A stretch of DNA of 64,000 bases. Source: Actinomadura rubteroloni (GTDB lineage: Bacteria > Actinomycetota > Actinomycetes > Streptosporangiales > Streptosporangiaceae). The stretch is from NCBI RefSeq assembly GCF_002911665.1, contig NZ_MTBP01000001.1:2480001-2544000 (forward strand). Reading direction: 5' to 3'. Shown here one piece after another: positions 1-7,634 of the stretch (positions are counted from its first letter, which is position 1; every line of letters begins with the position of its first letter). The position numbers and the translations under genes are program-made. The notes beneath the pieces were generated by a model, which was not told where the DNA came from, made no database searches, and was given only the letters and a program-made list of their open reading frames with translations.

Positions 1-586
1 GCAGCGACCGGGAGAACCGGGCGTGCGCGCGGAGTAGCGCCGGGGCGAGCGGCAGGCCCGCGAGGACGAGCAGCGCCGCGAGCACGAGCGTCGCGGCGGT
101 GCCCGAAATCCCGTAGTCGGCCAGCGGCCAGAACGGGCCCCAGCCGTAGCCGCTGATGCGGGCGAGCCAGGGCGCGACCGCGATGCCCTCCAGCCCGTAG
201 ACCAGGCACGCGCCCGGGACGAGCCCGAGCACGAACCCGACCGGGATGTTCACCAGCAACCACAGGACGTCCCGCCAGGTCGCGGGGTCGCCGAGCACCC
301 ACGCTGCGCGCCGCCATGGCGACCGGCCCGCGGGCTCGGGACGGTAGGGGCGCGCGATCTCCACGCCCGTCCAGTCCGCCGCCCACGTCCGCTGCTGGTC
401 GGCCAGGGCGCGCACCGACAGCAGGGCGACGGGCGCGAGGACGAGCCCCACCCCCGCCGCCGGGATCAGCGCCAGCGACACGACCGTGATCACCAGCAGC
501 GGGATCCCCGCCGCGAGCGCCACCGCCGCGACCGCGAGCCCGCGCGCCGCCGTGCCGGCCGCACGCCGTCCGGCCTGGGCATCCAT
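1..586 (-). CDS. Sensor histidine kinase, N-terminal putative-sensor domain (partial)
   Basis: The reading frame is open from an ATG at 586 to the window edge, so only about 195 N-terminal residues are present. A strong AGGAGG lies just upstream; an in-frame GTG at 589 is also possible. The protein is very hydrophobic, with a membrane region around residues 17-55, a short cytoplasmic stretch containing RTWAADW, then further membrane segments around 105-140 and 160-185. The spacing and the 'NIPVGFVLGLVPG' segment resemble the putative sensor domain that precedes HisKA_3/HATPase domains in many actinobacterial NarL-type sensor kinases. The kinase domain itself is outside the window, so a kinase is inferred, not seen. 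It is transcribed divergently from the GTPase operon. Confidence 0.6.
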   Translation of the reverse strand, partial: MDAQAGRRAAGTAARGLAVAAVALAAGIPLLVITVVSLALIPAAGVGLVLAPVALLSVRALADQQRTWAADWTGVEIARPYRPEPAGRSPWRRAAWVLGDPATWRDVLWLLVNIPVGFVLGLVPGACLVYGLEGIAVAPWLARISGYGWGPFWPLADYGISGTAATLVLAALLVLAGLPLAPALLRAHARFSRSL

Positions 587-640
587 CACCGACCACCTCC
601 TTCCGACGGTCCCATTCTCACCGGCGGGGGAGCGCGGGCG

Positions 641-660
641 CAGGGGGCCTAGACCCCCTG
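641..660. other. Small hairpin CAGGGGG / CCCCCTG
   Basis: A 7-bp perfect stem (641-647 with 654-660) has a 6-nt loop. There is no T-run after it. It could be a weak structural element in the leader of the sensor-kinase gene or simply chance; no function is claimed. Confidence 0.3.
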
Positions 661-838
661 TCGCGGGGAGGTCTTCGCCGCGAATTCCCGTCCGCGATAC
701 GAGACGGTAATTGCGCGTCCCGTGCTCCATTCCGTGTCCGGATCCGGCCAGTTAGCGGGTCGGCGGAAACAAACCGGCGCCGCGCGCGTCTCATGGAGTA
801 GCTCCCGGTTCTCCTCGACGTTCGCAGGGTCCGGTGGC

Positions 839-856
839 GTTTGGACCGGTCCAAAC
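839..856. promoter_or_regulatory. Perfect 18-bp palindrome, candidate operator
   Basis: GTTTGGACCGGTCCAAAC is a perfect inverted repeat with no spacer. It lies about 40 bp upstream of the -35-like hexamer of the GTPase operon and about 105 bp upstream of its first start codon. Size and symmetry fit the site of a dimeric regulator, which may act on either divergent gene. The regulator is unknown. Confidence 0.5.
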
Positions 857-896
857 AATCGCCTGGAATTCGTCCCGCATTAAGGGGCGAACCGAC

Positions 897-926
897 TTGA
901 GCGGCCCGGTAGGTTTGCCGTAAATA
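897..926 (+). promoter_or_regulatory. Putative sigma-70-type promoter of the GTPase operon
   Basis: TTGAGC (897-902) and TAAATA (921-926) are separated by 18 bp. This would place transcription start near 933, leaving a leader of about 28 nt before the first gene. The assignment is by eye only. Confidence 0.4.
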
Positions 927-961
927 GGACGCACCAACTCAACGAGCGGACGGGGGTGCCG

Positions 962-2023
962 GTGGAGCAGACGCTCGTCCTGCAGAAGTCCTTCGGGCAG
1001 CCGGGCCGGGTGCGGCTCGCGTTCGAGCCGGACGGCCCGGAGTACGAGGACGCCCTCTTCTCCCACCGCCACGGCCGCACCGAGGGGCGTCCGAGCCTCC
1101 TCAAGGTCGCCGTGTCGCCCGCCGGGGCGCGGGTGCTGCGCCGGGAGGCGGAGGTCTTCGACCGCGTCGGCGGACGGCACGCGTGCTTCGGCGCGCTGCT
1201 CGGGTTCCGCACCGCCGAGGACCCCGTCTGCCTGCTCGTCACCCGGCGCGGACTGCCGATCGCCCGGCTCGACCCCGCGCCGCGCCTGGACGCCGTCCAG
1301 CTCGCGCGGGCGGCCCGCGACCTGTTCGGCGCGCTCGCCGCGCTGGAGGAGCACGGCTTCGCGCACCGGGCCGTGTCGCCCGAGAGCGTGTTCTGGGACG
1401 GCCGCCGCGTCGAACTCCAGGAACTCGGGCACGTCCAGCCGCTCGGGCCGGGCGCCGCGCTCGCCGGGTCCGCGCTCGCCACGCCCACCGGGCTGCCCGC
1501 GAGCGAGATGCCGGACGTGCAGGCGGCGGCCCGCGTCATCCACCGGCTGGCGACCGGCCGCCACCACGGCGGCCCCCCGGACGCGCTGCTCGCCGACCTC
1601 GCCCGGATCGACCCCGCGCTCGCGGCCGTCCTCGCGCCCGCCCTGCATGCCGGGCCGGGGCCGCTCGTGCCCCCGGCGGCGATCGCCGCGCAGCTCGTGG
1701 AGACCGCGCCGCGCCCCGCGCCGGCCCGGACCGCCCCCGAGGCGCAGCCCGCGCCGGGCCGCCGCCCGGCGGCGCCCGGCGACCGCGACCACGCGTTCCG
1801 CAGCGAGTTCCGGGAACTGCGCCGCCAGCAGCGCGAGTTCCGCCGCCGGACGGCCGAGCGCACGCCGTCCCGCCGTCCGCGCACGGCCCTCGACGCGTTC
1901 CCGCCCCCGACGGCGGCGCCCCGGCCCGCGCCCGCCGGCGACGGCGCCTCGCCCGCCCTGTTCGTCTTCGCCGGGGCGATCGTCCTCGTGCTGATCATCG
2001 TCGTCGTCCTGATGGTGAGGTGA
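962..2023 (+). CDS. Tail-anchored kinase-like protein (predicted pseudokinase)
   Basis: The first gene of the seven-gene operon encodes about 353 residues. Residues 1-220 follow a protein-kinase outline: LLKVAV is at the place of the VAIK lysine strand, and HRAVSPESV at about 135-143 is at the place of the catalytic loop. The HRD aspartate is replaced by Ala and the DFG region reads QELG, so catalysis is unlikely. A Pro/Ala/Arg-rich linker with a charged 'FRELRRQQREFRRR' segment follows. The last ~20 residues (about 331-350) form a single hydrophobic helix, so the protein is predicted to be C-terminally membrane-anchored with the kinase-like part in the cytoplasm. GTG 962 has GGGGG 5 nt upstream; GTG 956 is an alternative. 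A second similar protein is encoded at 7635-9206. Family membership is inferred from motifs. Confidence 0.65.
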   Translation: MEQTLVLQKSFGQPGRVRLAFEPDGPEYEDALFSHRHGRTEGRPSLLKVAVSPAGARVLRREAEVFDRVGGRHACFGALLGFRTAEDPVCLLVTRRGLPIARLDPAPRLDAVQLARAARDLFGALAALEEHGFAHRAVSPESVFWDGRRVELQELGHVQPLGPGAALAGSALATPTGLPASEMPDVQAAARVIHRLATGRHHGGPPDALLADLARIDPALAAVLAPALHAGPGPLVPPAAIAAQLVETAPRPAPARTAPEAQPAPGRRPAAPGDRDHAFRSEFRELRRQQREFRRRTAERTPSRRPRTALDAFPPPTAAPRPAPAGDGASPALFVFAGAIVLVLIIVVVLMVR

Positions 2024-2025
2024 CC

Positions 2026-3342
2026 GTGAGCGAGCCACCGGCTCCGGAAGTCCCGTCGAAGATCGAGGGACCGTTCCTGATGCCGCCCGCCGAGAGCGAC
2101 CGGCCCGCGCCGGAGCCGCAGGCCGAGCGCGGCGCCCCCGACCCGTCCCCGGCGGCCGGGAGCAGCGGCGCGGCGGTGTCCAGCGCGCGGCTCCCGCACA
2201 CCGCCCAGGAGGCGCGGTCGTCCGGTCCGCAGCCGGTCCGCGAGCCCGCCCCGGCGCGCGGGAGGGCCAAGCGCGAGCCCGGCCCGGCCGACGGCCCCGC
2301 CGGACGCAAGATGACGTGCCCGTACTGCCTCAGCGACTTCGACTGGAACAAGGCGCCGCTCGTCGACCGCGACGAGGAGGGCGTCGAGACGCCGCTGCGC
2401 CCCGAGCCCGGCGAGTCGGACGCCCGCTGGCGCACCCGCACGATGCACGCCTGGCGGATCTGCGACGTGACGGGCGAGGACCACTACATCCCCGCGTCGC
2501 TCGGCGGGATGAAGCCGCTGATCATCGGACTCGTCGGCAAGACCAGCTCCGGCAAGTCGCACCTGCTCGCGGCGATGATGAAGGAGCTGGAGAACGCCGC
2601 GCTCAAGATCACCCACCGGCTCAACGTCCTGCCGCTGGACGCGAGGCTCCAGCGGACGCTCACCGAGAAGTACCAGCTCGGCCTGCTCAACGACCGCAGG
2701 GTCCTGCCCCGCACGTTCCGGGGCACGCCGGAGTTCACCTGCGCCTACCGCGTCACCAGCGGGCACACCGGCGAGCAGTACGCGCTGCTGGTCTTCGACG
2801 TCGCGGGCGAGATCTTCACCGCCGGGGAGACGGCCGCGATGACGCCGTTCATGGCCGTCGCGGACGCGCTGATCTTCGTGGCGGACGGCGCGGACCTCGA
2901 CGTCCGGCCCGGCGCGCCCGTCGCCGACCCCGGCTTCACCGCCGTCCTCACCCACGTCGACCAGGTGCGGGCGCGCGGCGGGCAGCAGTTCCTGCCCGTC
3001 CCGGCGGCGCTGGTCGTCGCCAAGTCCGACAAGCTCCGGACGTTCCCCGAGGTCGACCGGTGGATCGCCCGCGACGACGACCTCGACCTCACGACCGTCG
3101 AGCAGGAGTCCGAGGACGCCTACGCATTCCTGCGGGCGCGCGGCGCGGGCTCGTGGCTGGCGCCCGTCCAGGAGTGCTCGGACGCCACGCTGCACTTCGC
3201 GTCCGCGACCGGCGTGGACCCCGAGGACGGCGAGTACCCCGAACGCTCCTTCCGGCGCCAGCGCGTGCTCCGGCCGCTGCTGGCACTGCTCGCGATGCGG
3301 GGCGTCCTGCCCCGGCGGATGATCGACCCGGAGGCGTCATGA
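2026..3342 (+). CDS. Zinc-ribbon TRAFAC-clade GTPase (double-GTPase 2-like), copy A
   Basis: The protein has about 438 residues. The first ~95 are disordered and rich in Pro, Ala, Glu and Ser. A zinc-ribbon-like element follows: CPYC at 98-101, then Cys146 and His153. The GTPase core shows a P-loop GKTSSGKS at 171-178, a G3-like FDVAGE at about 257-262, a G4-like AKSD at 332-335 in place of NKxD, and a late FASATG resembling G5. The pattern matches the TRAFAC-clade 'double-GTPase 2' family described in actinobacteria beside GTPase-associated protein 1 genes. The GTG start lies 2 bp after the previous stop, with GGTGAGG upstream; the 3' end overlaps the next ATG by 4 bp (ATGA). No membrane segment is present, so it probably works on the cytoplasmic face with its anchored partners. 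Its paralogue is at 9203-10411. Confidence 0.75.
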   Translation: MSEPPAPEVPSKIEGPFLMPPAESDRPAPEPQAERGAPDPSPAAGSSGAAVSSARLPHTAQEARSSGPQPVREPAPARGRAKREPGPADGPAGRKMTCPYCLSDFDWNKAPLVDRDEEGVETPLRPEPGESDARWRTRTMHAWRICDVTGEDHYIPASLGGMKPLIIGLVGKTSSGKSHLLAAMMKELENAALKITHRLNVLPLDARLQRTLTEKYQLGLLNDRRVLPRTFRGTPEFTCAYRVTSGHTGEQYALLVFDVAGEIFTAGETAAMTPFMAVADALIFVADGADLDVRPGAPVADPGFTAVLTHVDQVRARGGQQFLPVPAALVVAKSDKLRTFPEVDRWIARDDDLDLTTVEQESEDAYAFLRARGAGSWLAPVQECSDATLHFASATGVDPEDGEYPERSFRRQRVLRPLLALLAMRGVLPRRMIDPEAS

Positions 3343-5945
3343 CCGGGGACCGCGTCGACCACATCGTCTTCACCTGGTCGGACCGGCTGCTCGTCGGCGG
3401 CAGCGGGCTCGGCCCGGTCGCGTCGTCGCTCGGCCCGGACGCGCTGCGCGTGTGGAACCAGCGGCTCGCGGGCGGCGACATCGCCGTCGGGCAGTGGTTC
3501 CACGGCGCGCCCGAATGCGTCGCGCTCGGCGCGCTGACGTTCGGCCAGACGGGCGGGGAGGGCGCCGTGCTGCGCGTGCTGCCCGCGCGCGACCCGAACG
3601 GGCGGATCTCCCAGGTCGTCCACGCGCTCGTCGGCGCGGCCGACACCGTGGACGCCCGGCTCGCCCTCGGCCTGCACGACTGGACCGGCTGGATCACCGC
3701 CGACGCGGCAGGCCGGACGCCGCCGACCCTGCGCCCCGAGCACGGCCGTGACCTGCGCAAACTCGCCGACGCCGGGCTGGACGCGCTGCCGGTGCGCCCG
3801 GACGCGCTGCGCGGCCTGCTCGCCGGGGTCCTCGCCGCGCCCGCCGACGCCTACGCCGCCGAGATCGCGCCGGACGACTACGGGCTCGTCGCCGCGCTCG
3901 TCACCCGCCTGGACGGCACGGCCGGCGACCTGCCGTGGACGGTCATGCTCGGCGCCGACGTCACCCGCGCCGCCGTGCGCCCCCGCGTCCTCGCGCTCGC
4001 GTCCCCGGAGGCGCGCCGGGGCCGGACCCTCCTGACGACCGCGCCGCCCGCCGATTCCCGGTTCGCGCGCGCGGCGGGGCTGCTGTCCGACCTCGGGGCG
4101 GTGGCCCTGACCCGTCCGGCCGCGCCGCTGTCGGACCCCGAACTGCTGCTGGACTGGGTGGAGGCCGAGCACCAGCGCGCGTCCACGGTCCTGACGCTGG
4201 TCGACCGCGCCCTCGACGGGACGCTGGACGAGCCCGGCCGCCGCCACCTCAACGGCCCCGCCGGGCAGGAGCGGCTGCGCGCGGAGACCCGGCTCGTCCC
4301 GGTCGCCGTCCTCGCCGACCGGCTCGCGCGCTGGGCCGCGCACCCGCCGCACGGGCTGGAGGAGGCCGCGCGGACGCTGCGCCGCGTCGGCGCCCTGCGC
4401 TACCTCGCCGACGCCGAGCAGGACCGCGAGGCCGCCAAGCGGCTGCTGACGGCGGCGGGCGCGATGGGCGTCGCGGGCCGCGAGGCCGCCGACATCCTGG
4501 CGGAGTGGCGCGCCGGGCAGGCCGGCGTCACGCCGACGCACGAGTACGGCGCGATCTTCTTCGCGCTGCGGTTCGGGCTGGACCTGGCGGGGGACCCGAC
4601 GATCGGCGGGCTGCTGCCGGGGATGACGGCCGTCCGGCTGCTGCGCTGGAGCGCGGAGCTGGCGGCGGCCGACGACACCCGCGCCGCGCGGCACTTCCTC
4701 GCCACCGCGCACGCCGGGGCGGCCCGCTCGCGCCGCCGCCGGGGCGACGCGGACGTGCGGGAGCTGCTGCGCGAGACCGAGGCGTTCCACGACACGATCG
4801 CGCGGATCGTCCAGGTCGAGGACCTGTCGGGCGACGCGGAGACCGCGCTGTACCGGCAGGTGTTCGAGCTGGGGTACGGCGTGCCCGAGCAGGAGCTGCG
4901 GACCGTCCTCGCCGACCTGCCCGCCGACGGGACGCGCACCGAGTTCCGTCCCTGGCTGGCCCTGGCGGACCTGCTCGGCGGCGGCACCGAGGTCGTGGAC
5001 GTCGCATGTCACGCGGCGGCGCGCGGCGCGCGGTCGGCGGTGCTCCAGGCGATGCTGGAGCCGCTGCCGACGCCGGGGCTGCTCCAGGCGGCGCGGCAGC
5101 GGCCGGACGAGATGACGCTCGTCACGGCCGTCCTGTGGGTCGTCGGCGCCCGCGAGGCCACGCCCGAGGAGCGCACGGCCAACCGGCGCGTGCTGCTCGC
5201 GGCCCGGTTCCTCATCGACCCCGTCGAGCGGACGTGGCCCACGGCCGCCGACCGGTGCGCCGCGTACGGGATCCTGCTCGGCGTCGCCTACCGCGTGGCG
5301 GACGGCGACGGCCGCGCCACCGGCCTCACCGCCGCTGAGGCGAAGGAACTGCTGGCACTGGACGGTCCCGAGCCGTTCCTGTTCGCGCTGCTCCAGGCGG
5401 CCGGGGAGGACGCGGTCGTGCCCGTCCTGCTGGCGCTGGCGCGGCGGTCGGGGACCGAACTCGGGCTGCCCGCCCCCACGGTCGACGCGGCGCTGCGGAC
5501 GCCGCACCACCGGACGGTCGAGATCCGGACCGAGCGCGGACCGGCCCCGCAGGCGCCGCGCTGGGCGAAGGAGGAGCCGCCGAAGGCGCCGCTCCCGCCC
5601 GCGCCGTTCCGCACCGAGACCCAGGGCGCCGGTCACAGCGCGGGGCAGGGCAACGGGTCCGGCGGGTCGCAGGACAAGCCGGCCGAGCCGGAGGGGCGCG
5701 GGGCGGGCTTCGCCGCGTGGCTCGGCGCGCAGGACCGGCGGCTGCTGCTCGGCGGCGGCGCGGTCGTGCTCGTGCTGCTCGTCCTCGTGCTCCTGCTGGC
5801 CTTCACCGGCGGATCCGGCGAGAAGCCGAAGCCCGGACCGACGGTGTACGTCACCAAGACCGTCAGCCCGTCGCCGTCCGACGACGTCAAGCCCGACAAG
5901 CAGAAGCGCCAGCAGAACGAGAACAACGATGGGAACGGACCCTGA
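3339..5945 (+). CDS. GTPase-associated protein 1-like protein with C-terminal membrane anchor
   Basis: This is the largest protein of the operon, about 868 residues. The N-terminus (DHIVFTWSD, then LGPDALRVWNQRL and the VALGALTFGQ region) resembles the N-terminal domain of actinobacterial 'GTPase-associated protein 1-related' proteins, which co-occur with double-GTPase 2 proteins. A long, mainly alpha-helical middle follows (about 270-720), then a Pro-rich linker. A single hydrophobic helix lies at about 804-824, followed by a short Pro/Ser/Thr- and Lys-rich tail that would be outside the membrane. The biochemical role is unknown; the family name records gene association and does not prove GTPase-activating activity. 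The start overlaps the GTPase gene (ATGA) and the end overlaps the next start by 1 bp, so translation is probably coupled. Confidence 0.65.
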   Translation: MTGDRVDHIVFTWSDRLLVGGSGLGPVASSLGPDALRVWNQRLAGGDIAVGQWFHGAPECVALGALTFGQTGGEGAVLRVLPARDPNGRISQVVHALVGAADTVDARLALGLHDWTGWITADAAGRTPPTLRPEHGRDLRKLADAGLDALPVRPDALRGLLAGVLAAPADAYAAEIAPDDYGLVAALVTRLDGTAGDLPWTVMLGADVTRAAVRPRVLALASPEARRGRTLLTTAPPADSRFARAAGLLSDLGAVALTRPAAPLSDPELLLDWVEAEHQRASTVLTLVDRALDGTLDEPGRRHLNGPAGQERLRAETRLVPVAVLADRLARWAAHPPHGLEEAARTLRRVGALRYLADAEQDREAAKRLLTAAGAMGVAGREAADILAEWRAGQAGVTPTHEYGAIFFALRFGLDLAGDPTIGGLLPGMTAVRLLRWSAELAAADDTRAARHFLATAHAGAARSRRRRGDADVRELLRETEAFHDTIARIVQVEDLSGDAETALYRQVFELGYGVPEQELRTVLADLPADGTRTEFRPWLALADLLGGGTEVVDVACHAAARGARSAVLQAMLEPLPTPGLLQAARQRPDEMTLVTAVLWVVGAREATPEERTANRRVLLAARFLIDPVERTWPTAADRCAAYGILLGVAYRVADGDGRATGLTAAEAKELLALDGPEPFLFALLQAAGEDAVVPVLLALARRSGTELGLPAPTVDAALRTPHHRTVEIRTERGPAPQAPRWAKEEPPKAPLPPAPFRTETQGAGHSAGQGNGSGGSQDKPAEPEGRGAGFAAWLGAQDRRLLLGGGAVVLVLLVLVLLLAFTGGSGEKPKPGPTVYVTKTVSPSPSDDVKPDKQKRQQNENNDGNGP

Positions 5946-7063
5946 TGGCGTCTGGATCGGCCCTCGCGGTCACCGCCCCCGACGAGGCGCTCGCCGCGAT
6001 CAGCGGCCGGTTCCGCCGGTACGCCGAGGACGCGCTGCGCCGCACCCGCGCGGCCGACCGTCCGGCGGCGACCGGCCCGGACCTGCTCCTGCGGCTGGCC
6101 GACGAACTCGACCCGTCCAACGGCCGCCTCCCCGCCGCGATCGACCTCGCCGCCGCCTACCCGGCCGAGGCGCTGCTGCCCGAGCCGCCGCCGTCGCGCG
6201 GGCTGGAGCGGCTGGTCGGCTGGACGCGGACGCTGCGCGACGTGCTGGTGTTCGTCCCCATCCTCATCACCTGGTGGATGCTGCACGAGGCGCTCGGCGC
6301 GTACGGCGACGCGGGCAGCCAGGCGTCGTTCCTGCTCGGCTGGCAGGCGGGCTCGTTCGACCCCGACCACATCCGCCGGGGCGTCCAGGACTTCACGCCG
6401 CTGTCGCAGACGGCGTGGTGGGTCGTCCTCGCGGTGCTCGTGATGATCGCCGTCGCGGTCGCGGTGAACGCGGGCGAGAACCGGCTGGAGCGGCCCCGCT
6501 ACGAGGCCGAGCGCGCCCAGATCGCGCAGGACCTCGCGCTCGCCGGCCACCTGATCACCGGGAACGCCGACATCGACGTCTCCTACCGGGAGCTGCGCGC
6601 GTACGTCCAGGCGATGGAGTCGAGCGTCGGCGCGCTCGTCGACCGGCTCGCGGGCACCGCCGAGGAGGTCCGCGCCGCGCTGGAGAGCACCGGCGGCAAG
6701 CGGATCGAGGAGGCCATCCAGCGCTGGATCGACAAGGCGTCGGTGCTGGAGGACTCGCTCACCGCGCTGCGCGTCCCCGCCGAGACGATCGACGCGTTCC
6801 GCTCGCTTCAGGCTGACATCGCCGCCGGTCAGCGCGAGCTGCGCGCCGAACTGGCCGCGCTGCTGAAGGCCGTCGAGGACGCGACGCTCGCCACCGCCGA
6901 CCACGCCGACGTCACCCGGCACTACCAGGAGGCCGGGAGCAAGGCGATGGCGGACACGGCGCTGCGGCTGTCGGACGCCGTCCGCGACCTCGGCGACTTC
7001 GTGGGCGAGTCCCGCACGTTCGTGGACTACCTGCGCCGCCGCGACGACGGCGCGCCGCGATGA
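5945..7063 (+). CDS. Two-TM protein with long coiled-coil tail (possible TolQ/MotA/ZorA analogue)
   Basis: The protein has about 372 residues. An N-terminal cytoplasmic region (1-95) is followed by a membrane helix at about 98-117 and, after a ~38-residue loop, a second at about 156-176. The remaining ~190 residues are almost entirely helical with heptad-like spacing and predict a long coiled-coil tail. The next gene encodes a small MotB/ExbD-like single-TM protein, and the two genes overlap by 4 bp. This pairing is what is seen for ion-driven MotA-MotB, TolQ-TolR, ExbB-ExbD and ZorA-ZorB complexes, where the larger subunit can carry a long cytoplasmic tail (ZorA). I see no clear sequence motif proving homology; two TM segments rather than three or four is atypical. 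The functional analogy is inference from architecture and context. Confidence 0.5.
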   Translation: MASGSALAVTAPDEALAAISGRFRRYAEDALRRTRAADRPAATGPDLLLRLADELDPSNGRLPAAIDLAAAYPAEALLPEPPPSRGLERLVGWTRTLRDVLVFVPILITWWMLHEALGAYGDAGSQASFLLGWQAGSFDPDHIRRGVQDFTPLSQTAWWVVLAVLVMIAVAVAVNAGENRLERPRYEAERAQIAQDLALAGHLITGNADIDVSYRELRAYVQAMESSVGALVDRLAGTAEEVRAALESTGGKRIEEAIQRWIDKASVLEDSLTALRVPAETIDAFRSLQADIAAGQRELRAELAALLKAVEDATLATADHADVTRHYQEAGSKAMADTALRLSDAVRDLGDFVGESRTFVDYLRRRDDGAPR

Positions 7064-7614
7064 GCCGCCGTCCGCGCCGCCGGTTCGGCGTCGGGCACCT
7101 GGCCGGCTGGCTGTTCGCCGACCTCATGCTGGTGCTGTTCCTCGTCGCGATGGCCGTGCAGCCGCGCGCCCAGATCGCCGTCGGGAAGACGCCGGAGAAG
7201 CGGCCGACGCCGGACGGGCCGCGCGTCCTCGGCCAGGAGTTCTGCGAGTTCATGATCCCGGTGCGCGCCGACGGGCTGCTCGGCGGCGCGTCCTCGGCCC
7301 GCGCCGATCTGCTGGCCAAGGTGCGGAGCGCGCTGCGCGGCGACCGCCCGTCCTGGCTGCACGGGCCCGAGATGCACACCAAGGCCGGACGGGCGTCGTG
7401 CGACCGGCAGTTGCGCGATGACCTCAAGGTCGGGTTCTTCCTCGTCTACGGCGCGCAGGCCGACGTCAACCGGGGCGTCCAGCTCGGCCAGAAGGCCGCC
7501 AAGGCGATCCGGACGGGCGACGACCGGTTCGGCGAGGCGATCTACCGCGCCGCGTGGACGGGCGGCGAGGGCGGCGACGCGGTCCAGATCATCACGTTCT
7601 TCTACCAGAACTGA
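7060..7614 (+). CDS. MotB/ExbD-like single-TM protein
   Basis: The protein has 184 residues. A short Arg-rich cytoplasmic N-terminus is followed by one membrane helix (about 11-33) containing 'FADLMLVLFLVAM'. An Asp at the start of such a helix (here D21) followed by L-M-x-x-L-F is the hallmark of ExbD/TolR and MotB, where it carries protons or sodium ions. The extracytoplasmic part (about 35-184) has two Cys (in EFCEFM and ASCDRQL) and a final segment with alternating hydrophobic strands and 'DVNRGVQLGQKAA', which has only a vague OmpA-like look. No classical peptidoglycan-binding signature is visible. It overlaps the previous gene by 4 bp and follows a two-TM coiled-coil protein, as expected for a stator pair. 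Homology should be confirmed by profile search. Confidence 0.55.
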   Translation: MSRRPRRRFGVGHLAGWLFADLMLVLFLVAMAVQPRAQIAVGKTPEKRPTPDGPRVLGQEFCEFMIPVRADGLLGGASSARADLLAKVRSALRGDRPSWLHGPEMHTKAGRASCDRQLRDDLKVGFFLVYGAQADVNRGVQLGQKAAKAIRTGDDRFGEAIYRAAWTGGEGGDAVQIITFFYQN

Positions 7615-7634
7615 CCGAACCGGGAGGCGAGGCG

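Larger units (their letters stand above)
587..961. other. Intergenic region between divergent genes
   Basis: This 375-bp gap has no credible coding frame. It holds a 7-bp-stem hairpin (641-660), a perfect 18-bp palindrome (839-856) and a promoter-like pair (897-926). Its middle part (660-790) is visibly less GC-rich than the flanking genes, as expected for a control region. Confidence 0.6.

Noticed and set aside
880..3195. Long minus-strand open frames opposite the first operon genes (also 3120-5636 and 7602-8675)
   Set aside because: They lie opposite well-supported genes, are rich in Arg/Ala/Gly/Pro of the type produced by very GC-rich antisense DNA, and have no family motifs.
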